From Owenia fusiformis (taxonomy: Eukaryota; Annelida; Polychaeta; Sabellida; Oweniidae), in assembly GCA_903813345.2 (NCBI GenBank), contig CAIIXF020000001.1, forward strand, positions 60,467,885-60,531,884: 64,000 nucleotides of DNA, given 5' to 3'. Below the pieces are notes generated by a model. The model was not told the DNA's origin, did no database searches, and saw nothing but the letters and a program-made list of their open reading frames with translations. Below are positions 1 to 13,400 of the stretch, in pieces (position 1 is the stretch's first letter; each line of letters begins with the position of its first letter). The position numbers and the translations under genes are program-made.

Positions 1-738
1 TCTGAGAGTCAGAATAAGTATCCTAACAAAAAACAATTAGTCATTATCAAAGAAGAAAAAACACCAATGGCAACATGTATGACATACAAAGAAGAAATTT
101 TTGAATTTCCCGCCAGTTTAATTTGAAGGGGGAAAAACAAGATGGCTGCCATTTGATGTAAGAAATTTCAGAAAAAAAGTTGCTTCACTTTTAATTTTCA
201 CAATGAGCACAGTTTTCCGGTTTAGGTTTCTTGATTGGTTCTGACTCTTCATCACCAGGGTCATGTTTTGAGATTATAAAATTGAAACCAAAATGTTGTG
301 CTCAGCATGAATTTGACTGAAATATGTGTAACTTCACCAACACAATTGAAGTGTCAAAACTGGATGCTCAGTAACTTTGAGTGACTATAATCCCTTGATT
401 ACCCAGATAAACACCAATTCACTTATCCAGAAATACCATTCAATGTCTATACAAAGAAAGTAAGCAATGTTTTGGAGGATATGTTTCAAACTTTTTGTAT
501 AAATTATTCAATTAATATTTGGCATTGATTTTTTTTCAATTCTGGCAAAGTGATATGCATTGTCTTTGATGCCAATATTCTTCATCAATTGTGATTCAAA
601 TTGATATTTTTGTAATCTCAGAAGAAGGATAAGACATTGAAGTTTAATAATATGTGCGATTGAGTTGGTTTTTCAGACATTGGAATTTTCAATATTTTCT
701 AAGTCGATACCCAGACTCATTCCCAGACTCATCCTTTA
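1..738. repeat. Dispersed repeat, copy A (inverted relative to copy B)
   Basis: Non-coding. This stretch reads as the reverse complement of 8966-9775 over nearly its whole length, with scattered substitutions and short indels. Landmarks in both are the doubled GACTCATTCCCAGACTCATCC block at the inner end, the segment about a 'missing' CAATGTCTATACAAAGAAAG motif, and the TCTTGTTTTTCCCCCTTCAAATT type motif. The copy is cut by the window edge. No open frame or target duplication was seen, so the class is unknown. Confidence 0.8.
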
Positions 739-813
739 AGAAATAATAAATCAGCAATGGATAACAAAGAATTCGTAGAAAGCTCCATTTTAGAGTTGGT
801 GAATTAGGTTCCG

Positions 814-1073
814 TGAAAGAAGTAAAAGTTCCCACTGTGGTGATAAATCCGCTGACAGTTGCGGAAAACACATCTGGTAAGAAGCGATTGGTTCTAGATT
901 TGAGACATATTAATCAATTCATTAGGAAAGACAAAGTCAAATTTGAAGACTTGTCAAGAGCTAAACAGTATATGAAAGTAGGGTCAAAAATGATCAATTA
1001 CGACGTCACTTCCTGTTATCATCACGTCAATATATTCTGTAGCGACCACAAGCCAAAGCTTGTTCCAAATTAG
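814..1073 (+). pseudogene. DIRS-like retrotransposon reverse transcriptase fragment
   Basis: An open stretch of about 85 codons with no ATG start reads as the N-terminal part of a retroelement reverse transcriptase: KKRLVLDLRHIN, then KVKFEDL, then INYDVTSCYHHVNI, which matches the first catalytic-Asp block (D-x-x-S/K-x-Y-H-H). The pattern is like DIRS-type elements of marine invertebrates. It stops after the first block; the catalytic YxDD, RNase H and tyrosine recombinase are absent. It is a dead fragment, lying just downstream of dispersed repeat copy A and inside the HEATR1 transcription unit on the opposite strand. A Ty3-type origin is less likely but not excluded. Confidence 0.6.
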
Positions 1074-1482
1074 AGAAATTGGTTTTGTTGATGTAACGTA
1101 TTGTAAAGTAACATACAGTATAGATTGATAAAAATCATGGTAAAACTACAAGTTTTGTGATATTTCAATTCAAATAAATGACGTGTGGTCAAAATGAACA
1201 TGATATTTGATGATTTGCAATACAATATTCAATATACCTTAAACAAGCTATTTTTTCAATACGTTGATGTATCATGGGAACCTTACTATACTCACATTGT
1301 ATAAACTTGTACACTGTTGAAAATGAAGAAGTATGCATCCAATTGATGATCATTGAAAAATCTTTGAAGATTTGTTCATAATAAGAATACATTGTCAAAT
1401 CCATCATCCATAATCCATCATTAAAGGGAGCATCAGATCTAGTGAGCAGTTGCAAAGTTTGAAGAAAAAAAGTATTACTTAC

Positions 1483-4400
1483 CATAATCAGAGCTGGTAT
1501 GACAGTCTCAATGGTTTTAAAGATGACTTGGAAGCTATATGTGTCGTCTTGCCTCATAGTATTGGCACCCATGAATGTAAATATGGCCATGATGTTATGG
1601 AGCACATGGTCCTGAAAGACAATTTAGAAACATGTTGTTATGTAGCTTAATTTACCGTAGAAAAATTTTATAACACTATGTATCGATGGGTTTTATTAGC
1701 AACAGACAACAGGCATTTTTCTCTATTTGTTTTCACTAAAACTAAAAAATTTAAAATAAACAACAAGGCATTAACATGACAAAATGTCACCACCTAGTTG
1801 CTCACAATATTATTGGTTTAATCTAAAGTCAGATTTGAACTTCTGAGAACTTGAAGATGATTTTGAAAGAAAATTGAAGCAAGTTGAAAAAAGACCTTTT
1901 GGGCCTTGATTGAAGATCATTCATTGAAGGTCAAATCTTTTTTTACCTTTGAAATATCATTGAAGGTCAAATCTAGTCAGATTTGAACTTTTAAGAACTA
2001 GTAGAGTTTGAAATAAATTGGTCAATTTCAAGTTGAAAGAATACCTTTTTGACCTTTTTTTGACCTTGGGAAGTCATTGAAGGTCAAATCTTAAATCTAA
2101 AGTCAGATTTGAACTTCTGATAACTTGTAGATGATTTTGAAAAAAATATTTGGTCAATTTGAAGCAAGTTGGCAAGACCTTTTTTGACCTTGAAAAGGTC
2201 ATTGAAGGTCAAATCTTAAATGTAAAGTCATAGTTGAACTTGAAAACTTGTAGATGATTTAGAAAAAAATTGAAGTCAATCTAAACAGCATTTGTTCTAG
2301 GGCTCTAACGGTTTCATAATTTCCTCGGTTCGGTCGGTTCACGGTTTTTATCTTTTCGGTTCGGTTTCGGGTCGGTTTTTCGGTTCTTATCGCACTAATC
2401 AGATAACTCTTGAAACTGATTAACTGTCTGTACTAGAATTGTATGTACAATAAACATAACATTGGAATAAAAACACAGTTATAACATACCTATGATGATG
2501 TATAGTGCAGTGTACACAAGACAGCGGGCCAATAAAAGTTTTGAAAAGCCCGCGCCCGCTAACTTTCTGATTGGTCAAGGCGCTGACGTCATTACCAATC
2601 AATCGAAGATAAAACTGCGCGAGCAATTTTTCTAAACTCATTTCAATCATTTTCAAACCATTTGTTTGTCAATTCTATAAGAAAACGGTACTCTTTGACC
2701 AGTCTACATCATCATAGGTATGTTATAAATCGTTTATGCCACTATCGTAGCACATATGCCCTCGGTTCTCAGAGATCAATGTCCCTCCCAAGGTCGGGCC
2801 ATATATCACTGAGACCTCGGGCATATATGCCACAATAGTGACATAACCTCTAATTATTACTATTAGACTATATATCACCCTACACACTTTTATTTCAGAG
2901 TTTGTAGAGATCAGTATTTCAAAAAGGAACTTTGTGCATCTTTGTGCGGACATCAGTATTTTTGCGGACGTCACTTTTTTCTGAATTAACGAACCGTTAA
3001 AAAACCGAACATTGGAGTTTTCGATCCGAACGTACCGACCGAAGCCCAAGAACTGCGGAGCACCGCGGTTTCGGTGCACCGTTAGACCCTCAATTTGTTC
3101 AGTTACTGGAAGTTCCAAAAATTTGTTACAGACGCCAACCCAACAATTTTTTTATCTGCTAAATTTACCTTGCTTACAATTCTGTCTAATCTACACCCCC
3201 GTTATTACATTATTATGTTATTATGGAAAATATTGTATTTAAAAATGCTTGTATGAGTAATAAAAGTTGAAGATCTTACCGGGAAAAGTCCTGCAGCGAG
3301 TGAGAGCACTAGGAGTGCATGGTGATGGGTCTGCGGGTTCTCTGAAGTCCTAATACATTGCACTAGTAGGCTAACATTGAACTCCTGGGTGTCTAGCAGG
3401 CTCAACACATTGCTCTCACCCTCTGTGGCCAGCTGTGTACATACATTGTGGAGACATGACAGGATCAACTGCTTCTGGTACTCGCCGAGGGATTGTGTCT
3501 CAACCTCCAGGCAGCTAAAATTTCAAATATATCATTCAACGATCACATAGAATAGGGTCAAATTGAATCTTTCCATTTGGAGAAACAAATTCAAAACTTG
3601 AGGGAAAAATATTATATTTGAGAAAATATGCATTGAAAATGGTCAAATAACGATGTGTCTCCTTTAAGTTGAAGACGTATTATTATTCAAAATTGGAGGA
3701 GGGAGCGAAACCAACTTACACTAATGTCAAATTCAATTTTAAACATCCTTATGATCTAATTCAACCCTGAAAAAGGCTGAAAATTACATGATCTGAATCA
3801 GGTTTGGATTTGCACAGAAACCGCCTAGACTTTCTTGTATATATGGACTAAATAGAGAATCCATGAGAAACACAGAGACAATTAATTGGCTGAATAGTAT
3901 TGCTATGATATACAGCACTTGCATTAGGTTAGAAAATTTGTGAGTCCCAAGGACGCAATTTTTTTTAAAAAGTGTGTCCTTTGAAAAAAAAAGTGTGTCC
4001 CCTATTCCTAGCCTGTTTTGAGGTTTTTTTACCAAAACACCTTTCAGTTTTTGATTTCTTGCCGCGAATTTAAACGGAAGTAATCGTTAAGTAAGGACTG
4101 AATTAATGCATGTTCGTTCATTCGACAATGAATACATTTTATTTCATGAATAACCTAATATTTGTTTCTGAATAAGAAAAACTGTGGCGTGTCATGGTTT
4201 CAAATCTAAAAATAAATAAAGTCGAAAAAATTCAAGAGAATCATGATTATTTGTAAATATTTACATGTTGAGCCTTATTTACGATTCAAATAAAGGTGAG
4301 AGATCATAGTTATTTGTTTTTGTTAGGTATCGTTGTAAACACATTGTAGTATTGACCTAAAAAAATTTTGCGTCCAAAAAACGGAAATATTTTCAATTTT

Positions 4401-7400
4401 TGCGTCCTCCAAATTATTTTTGAGTCCTTAACATGTACGGGACGCCGTTAATGCAAGCCCTGGATATATGTACTTACTTTGCTAGTGTACTAAATAACAC
4501 GGGGATCAGTAGTTCTCCTTCAAGTAATTTCTTCTTTGACTGTAAAAGCTCAAGAATGAGAGTTACACGTTTCCATGCAGCACCATCCAACTGCTGTTTC
4601 TCCTTATCTTCCTTTTGATTGGAAGTTCTAGAACACAATAACAATGACATTCAGTATGTTTAAAGGTTATCCTTTCATGGTTGTTTTTAACAACTACAAA
4701 TCAGACATATTAACATTAAATCTGAACATCTGCAATATCTCTTGATTTGTCACCCTATAGAAGTATACACCACACATTACCTTTTAAGTTTTTTAGCATG
4801 CCGTAAACTGGTAACAACCTCTTGTGACTCCAACTTTCTCAACTCTACAGCTATCTCCCTAGCAGTGAATGATAACTGTAATACATCACAAAATAAAAAG
4901 GTTATGACTTTCCCCTTAAGGACAGCTAACATAATGATTTCAAAGAACCACAACTTTATCATTTCCAAATAGTTACAGCTTACTTGGTATCTTCATCACT
5001 ACATGTGGTGCTTCATGAAGGTCAATTATATATTGAACTTTTTATATCAACTGTAATTGGAAAAATACACAAAATCTAACAAAGTACAGAAAACTAGAAG
5101 AGCATAGATATAAATTGCTCTCACCTTTTTAATGCATTTGGAGAAATGAAGGGCAACATCTGCATCTTTGCAGGAACTCCAGAGATCAATCAAATCTGAT
5201 AAAATACGTTGCTGTATAGAAGGTTCCGGGAAAGCTGCATAGGTCTCCTTTGATAGCTGAAATACAAGACAAGATATAACTATATATTATGAAGGATTTT
5301 ATGAATTTCATATTCATTGATTCCCAGATAACTTGCGTGATTTCTGAATCATTAAAGCAATTGAACACCCAAAATGTTGATAACAGTATAAAAAAAATAA
5401 CTTCAAACCTGTGTCAACACCAGCTGTTGAATGGATGGATATGTTCTTCTGTTACACCCTTCGCCATAAGTAAAGCTATCACTCAAATGCAAACACTTCA
5501 GTAATATCTCCAAACAAGTTTTATTTTCACCCAACAATGGCACAGTTTCCGATGTGTATTTCTGAATGATTTGCTCTATTGATGCTCTCTGGTACTCACT
5601 CAATGTTGTGTTGTTCACCTGAGTTAGTGCATCTAGTAAGGGGATCAGTTGACTCAACACATTCTACAAAGCAAAGGAATTCAGTGCTACAATGGATAAA
5701 TTCATACAATACAGACACACTGCTAGCGAGTTTTAATATCATTAGACAAATTGCTAAAATGACAGCCTGCGAACAGGTTTATGTTTCACATTGAACAGTA
5801 GTTACAATTCAAATATCCTCCAAAAATCCTGGTGTGATTTAAATGATGGTCAGTACAAACACAGAATGGTCAGTACTTAAACTTTCATTTTCTGGAATTC
5901 AAAACATCCTTTCTCATGTCTCTTCCTTCATTGTTTTATTCCTCTGTCTTCCATTTGCTATTTTACCTTTCCATTGACAACAGACAGCACATCTAACAGG
6001 TTGGCCTGGATGTAATCTGGGGTATCTTGCTTCAGGACAACCTCCAACAGAGCATCAAGGGCATTCCGTCTCTCCAAAGCTTTCTTCTGACGTTTAGGTG
6101 TTTGTTTGGATTGGTTGTTAGGATCCAGATTATAAAATAGAACTCCCACTGCCTATGAGCAAATAAAATGATTATGGCATTGGCAGTTTAACAAATGTCT
6201 TGTACAACTATTAAACTATTACAACACAAGTTTATTTACAAGTCAATTTTAACAGAAATAAAAGTATGAGGAGTAAGGCTTACAATATCAAAGGCTAAAA
6301 ACTCCCATGAAAAAACAATGTTCATGAATCTTGGCCAGTGGCTTTTAAGTGTAAAAATACAATACCCTTCAGTTAGAATATACCTGTTTAACGTATGTCT
6401 GATCTGCTATTATTTCCTCCTGGCAGATGACCAGTTTCTTCACAAGTGGATACATAGAGGCTGTTCCTGGTGATCCCTTCTCCATCTCAGCCAAGCACTG
6501 GAGGGCACCTTGTCTGATCTGTGCCTCAGGGCTAGACAGGGCAACCAACAGACTGGCTAGAACTGAAGGAGAATACAAGGCTACAATTAGGATTTGACAG
6601 AAGTTAGACATTAAAAAATGTTATATCAAAAGAGTAAATTGATTTATGAATAGACATTAGATATCCTTCTTGTACATAGAGTCATTCAGGTCTAGATCTG
6701 TTGAGTGACTTCCACGCAAAATACTGAGCTTACAAGGTCATCTGGGGCCAATATTTTGATTACAGCCACAAGTTATATGTACCCTTGTTATGGTTCTGTA
6801 GCTCTTGTTTTCTCATAATTACCTGTGTGTGACTTCCATGCCAGCTTAGGGTTTGTTCCTATGATGACTGATCCTATATAAAGAGCCCTGGCCTGGAATA
6901 CTGGACTCACAGGGCCTGGTGTCTCACACCATTTCCATCTTCCATTGGTGGACCAAACATAACTCAGGAACTTATACAGTTGGCTTTTGTCCTCCTCAGG
7001 GAAGAAAGTCTGTGAGAAAATAATTGAATTTGATGAGAAAAAAGTGCCTAATTACAACTTTGATATTGAAGTATTAATGAAATGTAACTTACGCATTATA
7101 AATACTAAAGAATGCTAATGGGTTTATATCTAGTTCATGTTAATTTCAAACTTACAATGATGACATATTGTACAGATTAATTTTGTATTTTAGCTACAGT
7201 TAATTTTTTGGGAAATACACATACAATCTCATGCTGTACAAAACACAACAGTGTACTAAAGAATGGATTTTTACATTTCCTGAAGGCTCTATATGGGCCA
7301 TACCTGTAAATACATTTGAATCAGTTCCTGGAAGGCAGGTTTGCAGACGTTGCCTTTAACAGTTGACCACTCCAGCAAAATGTCGAACAACTCCAGAAGA

Positions 7401-10400
7401 CATGGAATATACTTTGAGTTCTCTTCACTGTCAACAAAGTCCCACCATGTCTGGGCTGTATAAGTCAAAAAAAAGAGGCGTGACTTTTTGTTACTATTGG
7501 TAACATTTTTATTGAAATATTTCTGTTATACGTCATTGTATGTTGCACATTCTGTGAAAATTTCATTGGGATATGCAGTATTGAGAAATTAAAAAACTAT
7601 TTGGATATTAGTACTTCTTGTTCAATGCTCCTATGCTGAATTAACATTGATGCAGTTCCACTATTTCAGACAAAATTTTTAAAAATTGGATTTTGACCTA
7701 CGTCTAACAATTTTAAAGAAATGCCTATAATGACCTAAATGCTTTCACTGGTACCCTGTCACTTACATTTTAAAGATGTGCTAGCTGTTCCCATTCCCTT
7801 TAATACTTGCTTCAGAAGGAACACAACAGCACTGAAATGTATGTGACCATGAGAAGCAATGCTTTCAGTGCAGACAACATGGAGCTGCTTCTCGGAGTTC
7901 ACTTCTATGAACATGTCCTTCTTGGTGAACCTTTCCAGGAATTTACGGAGCAATCCAAATGCTGAAGATTGGTCATGTGACCCTTGGAAGGCATTCTGAG
8001 TCTTGTTGGTGGATGGGTGGGTGAGAATACACAGTATTAACCAAACTAGTGGAAGGTTGTCTTCTTGAAGGTGCCCTGCTTCACATAAGTCATCAACCTG
8101 CAATCATATGACATTTCTCTGACTGAGCAGATGTCTCACACAAATCACTTTTAAATCTCATCATGATAGTTCAAACTTCAGGGTCCTGGTTTTTCAGTGT
8201 CTTATTAACTCCTTATATTATGTTATCCTTTTTCCACTAAAACAATGTGCAGTCTTACAAACCATCATATTCAGTATATTTACTGGAAATATTACTTACA
8301 TGTTGATAGAACTTCTGGTTTGCTTGACCAATTGCAGCAGCCATGTCTTGCACAACAGCCTGATTCAAGCTGATTAGTTTGTTCATATTGTCTTTGCCAG
8401 ACTTAAGAATCTTCAGCCAGTCTATAATATAAAACATTTTTAATATACAGTACGCCAATTAACCCTTTCACGACGATAGGCTCCATATGGAGCCCTATTA
8501 TGTAATACCTTTCAGGACGATAGGCTCCTTTTGGCACCATTATTTTTATTTTTATACATCAATGAAATGACAATATCTCCAGTTCTATTCAGTATTTCTA
8601 CACCAAATTTTAACAAGTTGTTCTTATGTGATAATCCTTACTAAAAATTGTATATCAGTGATGAAATCCAAGGTATAGGTCCCAGGGCATAGGTATTTTG
8701 CAGTTTTCCCCTAAAAAACACTCTTACTTATCCGTCACTGGGGACAACATTTTCCTCTTATATTCACGTCGGGAAAGGGTTAAATATCCAATTTATTAGT
8801 ACTAATTGGCTTTTGCAAATATAGTTTATACTTTACTATCTTTTTGTGCAATTTAGACAATTCTGAAAAAGATTCTTCAATTAACTTTTTACTGCATTTC
8901 AAAGGTGTAAGGGGAAAATAAGAGCATGAAGGTATCTCACCTCTTACTTGACAAAAATTTGACTGAAAGGATGAGTCTGGGAATGAGTCTGGGTATCGAC
9001 TTAGAAAATATTGAAAATTATAATGTTTGAAAAACCAACTTAGTCACACATATTATTAAACTTCAATATCTTATCCTTCTTCTGAGAGTACAAAAATATC
9101 AATTTGTATCACAATTAATGAAGAATATTGGCATCAAAGACAGTGCATATCACTTTGTCAGAATTGAAAAAAATCAATGGCAAATATTAAATTAATTATT
9201 TATGCAAAAGGTTTGAAACATATCTTTCAAAACATTGCTTACTTTCTTTGTATAGACATTGAATGGCATTTCTGGATAAATGAATTGGTGTTTATCTGGG
9301 TAATCAAGGGATTATAGTCACTCAAAGTTACTGTGCATCCAGTTTTGAGACTTCAATTGTGTTGGTGAAGTTACACATATTTCAGTCAAATTCATGCTGA
9401 GCACAACATTCCGGTTTCAATTTTATAATCTCTATACATGACCCTGGTGATGAAGAGTCCGAATCAGTCAAAAAACCTAAACCGGAAAACTGTGCTCATT
9501 GTGAAAACTAAAAGTGAAGCAACTTTTTTTCTGATATTTCTTACATCAAATGGCAGCCATCTTGTTTTTCCCCCTTCAAATTAAACTGGCGGGAAATTCA
9601 AAAATTTGAAAAAAATTTTAATCCTTAAAATAATTTCAAAAATATGATTTTCTTTTAAATTCTTCATGGGTCTTAAGTTATTTCTTCTTTGTAAGTCATA
9701 CATGTTGCCATTGATGTTTTTTTTCTATGATAATGACTTTTTTTTGTTTGTTAAGATACTTTTTCTGACTCTTAGCAGGGGGTTAATTATGCATCAAAAC
9801 TCGTGAAAAAGTAAATATACTTATCAAATATAACTAGGACAGTAATAAAAAACATATTTAACACACATTTGACTGAGGGACCAAAAGGGCATATACCCGG
9901 ACACATCCTTTCATACCTTTAGATATATTTTTGAGAAGTGGATGTTGAGCCACAAACTTTGACTTCACAATCAGAGTCATTCTGGTCATATTGGCTTCAT
10001 TCAGCTTTGTCATATATAGGAACTTCAACACACTGAACAGCGTTTTCTTCTCAATGGTCCCTCTCTCTACATTGCTTGTGTCCTTGTTCAGACGCAGATC
10101 CAGAATGAGGTTAATGACTTGGGACCTAATGAAGAATATACAGCGTGTCCATAAAGTCTACTTACAATTACAATACAAAGTCTATGTAAAGTGTAAAGTA
10201 CATCTTTATACACAAGGAATGATCAAACAATTTAGCAAATCACCTAAGGATTTTTTTGAGTTTTTGGAATTGATACAAGTCAAAAAGAAGTAATGAATTG
10301 ATGGCCATATTAAGTTGAACAAAAATTCCTTTGATGATCCCAAGGAATAAAGTTGTTTGACCCGCATATGTTAATAGCTAGCCAGACATGCCTGTACCTA

Positions 10401-13400
10401 CCATTTAGTTTGTTGTTCATTCTTTGTGGTGATATCTTCCAGTACTTTGTACAGCTCTTCAATCTGGCCCTCACATACATCAAACAGTACCTAGATATCA
10501 GAGAAAATACCATTATAATGAAATAATTTAAGTATATTTTTAAGTATATTTTACTATAACAGATACATGCAGGGGTTTCACTAGAATTTTTCACAACAGG
10601 CTAAATAAATGAAAATAACAGGCAAAATTATGGAAATTATAATTTTAAGATGGAAAAGTTGAAAAGTCCCAAAAAACAACAGACGATTTTGTGAAAATAA
10701 CTGGTGAAAATCGCCTGTTGCCTGCTGCTAGACAAATAGGTCCCTCAATACATACCTAACCAGGTTTGCTACTAATACATAGAAATATCCTATCATTGAG
10801 AGTCAATAAGAGGAATATTAGAGACTAGCTACCTGTTCCAATTGGAGTACAGCATGCACAACATCAGGCTGGTCATCTTGAAGTCTATCCAAAATGGCTG
10901 AACATAATGAGTCTTTATCCTCACCAATTTCAACCTAGAAAATAAAGAATAGAAATAACACAACTCATGATACTTATTAAAGTATTTTAGCTATTGTGAT
11001 AAATACGAAGCATGTAAAGAATATGAAAACAAAATATCTCACGAAGAGAAATTAACAGATTCCTTTATCTGATAAAATATTTGTATTTTCATGATGAATT
11101 TGTGCAAGATTTGTTCTTGAAAAGTCCCGGTGAAAAGTGTACTTGTTTTTGACCATGCATAATAATGAGCTAACGCAGCTGGGCCGTCGTCGATTGGACA
11201 AATTTTACCGACATAAACATTGGGTCGGTAAAGCACATGGCTTTCTCTTGGGTACAATGTGGTCATACTAGAAATCTATAAGTAAAATAGACCGTCTTGG
11301 GCAAGGCTAAATCCCATGTGAATATAAACTTTCTCACATACCTGTTTCTCTTTCAACAGCTGTCCAAGATGCTTCACTGCCAGAATCCTGACAGCAGCTG
11401 TAGGGTGTTTCAAACTGAGAAAAAGGCCAGAATCACAGCTAGGCATCAATGAGTGTAAGGCAGTTGCAGAGCCAAGCATAGAGAACTCCCTCAGGAGCTT
11501 GGGATCATAGTCCTTCTCCTGGTCCTTAATAGCTTCTTCAAGAGTAAGATCCATGGCAACAGGATATCTAAAACATTGTATTTATAGGAGTGATCTCAGT
11601 GATGACATCCAGATAACTGCTAATCATTTTAATCTCTCTTTCATATGCCATAGCTAGAATTATTATGCACAAATTATGAAATTGATGTCATCTACCGAAA
11701 TGGTGAATTCTTCAAAAATTTTAAGGTTCATTTAGGGGGTAAAAAGATTTTGAAAAAAAAACTATACACCATTTCTTAACTTTCTTTAACAAGCCAAGAA
11801 TCTTACTTTCAATGCTTTTGTACCAAGGTAAACAAGATAATTCCTTATATCCTCAAACTCAAGAGAGCTCTTTCTTTAAACCAAACTGTGTTTGAATTGA
11901 GCTTCAAGTGACATAATGCTTTACCTTGATTGCATTGCTTTAAGTAGAGGTTTGAATTTCTCATTCACTGCTGATTCGTCATCCCCCATTTCCTCTGACA
12001 TCTTATCTAAGTAGGCCTCCAGTAAAGTCCTGCAAGTAACAATGATTTACATTAATTCAAATATATTCCATTTCAGGGTTAGTTGATCATTGAGAAAAAC
12101 ATTGAATGTCAACTGAAGGAATGCATGTCTATACTACTCTGTAGAAAGCACTGAATGAAGAAATGGTCAAAACATCCAATATTCCAAAACTTCAACTTGG
12201 AGCGAATGAATCTTCAATAACTTGTTTGTAACTTTTTACTGCTTTGAGCTTCAATGTACATGAGACCATCCAATGCACATTGGATCACTCAATGCACATG
12301 AGATCATTCAATTCACATGAGATCACACAATGCACATGAATTCATTCAATGCACATGAGATCACTCAATACACATGAGATCACTCAATGCAAATAAACTG
12401 AGAAGATCACTTTGAGATGCACATTTTTGTAACAGATGTTTTTTCGAATATCAATTTTTCAGTTTGCCTTTCTGGAATTGGCAAAGGTGTGATATACGTA
12501 CATATGAAATATAAATAGAAAAACTTCTTACTTTGCTACTTTATGGCTGACATCATGGCTAAGTGGGAGGTCAGTTAGTAGATTCAGAAGAAGGGAGGCG
12601 TACTGTGGGGGTCCCTGAGATAATTCACTTTCCCCATCACTGCTGGTGGCAGAGTAGTTCAATGAGTCGCCTACAAAAAAGAAAGAGCCTTGCATTGAAC
12701 TTCACTAAATCTTTTTAGATCAAATTTAAGTGTCATAACATGCTGCATTATACCTTCTTAAATTACCTTTTGTGATAATAATATTACTTGAATATCAGGG
12801 CTATAGATTTTGAATTTGACTTGATTTAGATATTTATTTTGAATGTCTACATCCCAACCTCGGAAGGAATCACACATGTGTTTAAAAGATTGATATATTT
12901 TCAATTTCGATATACAGCTTCAAGCCTAAACTGAAAATTACCGACATGTCAGACAAAATGGTTTTGTTTTACCTTTTAGAGCAGCTGGTATGAGTCTCTC
13001 CAGGAACAGACCAATGAGGTTGTCACTAACTGAACTGGTTGACACATTCTCCAAATGTTGTAATACTCCAGGCAGCTTACACATGTGCTTGAATGTCCTG
13101 GAAGTTTGGATGGTAGATTTGGGTTTATTCTTTGTGACATTCACCAATTTGGTGACATTCACAACTTTTTTCAAATGTGCTCTGATGAGTCTATACTTTT
13201 TTGTATTCCATATAGGTAATGATAAAAGTCTTTCCCAATAAAAAGGAATATAATGATTTATTATTGTGGCACCTGTTTGATCATTCTATGTATGTGTAAT
13301 AGTATGAAAACCATGAAAAAGGACATCATATGTAAACATACTTTTTGGGAAGTTTCTCCACTTTCTGTGTCTGGCAGATAACAACCAGAGTCCCAATCAC

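Noticed and set aside
1189-1482. Extension of the HEATR1 frame left of 1483
   Set aside because: A GTAAGT donor ends the exon at 1483; the continuing open frame shows no HEATR1 similarity.
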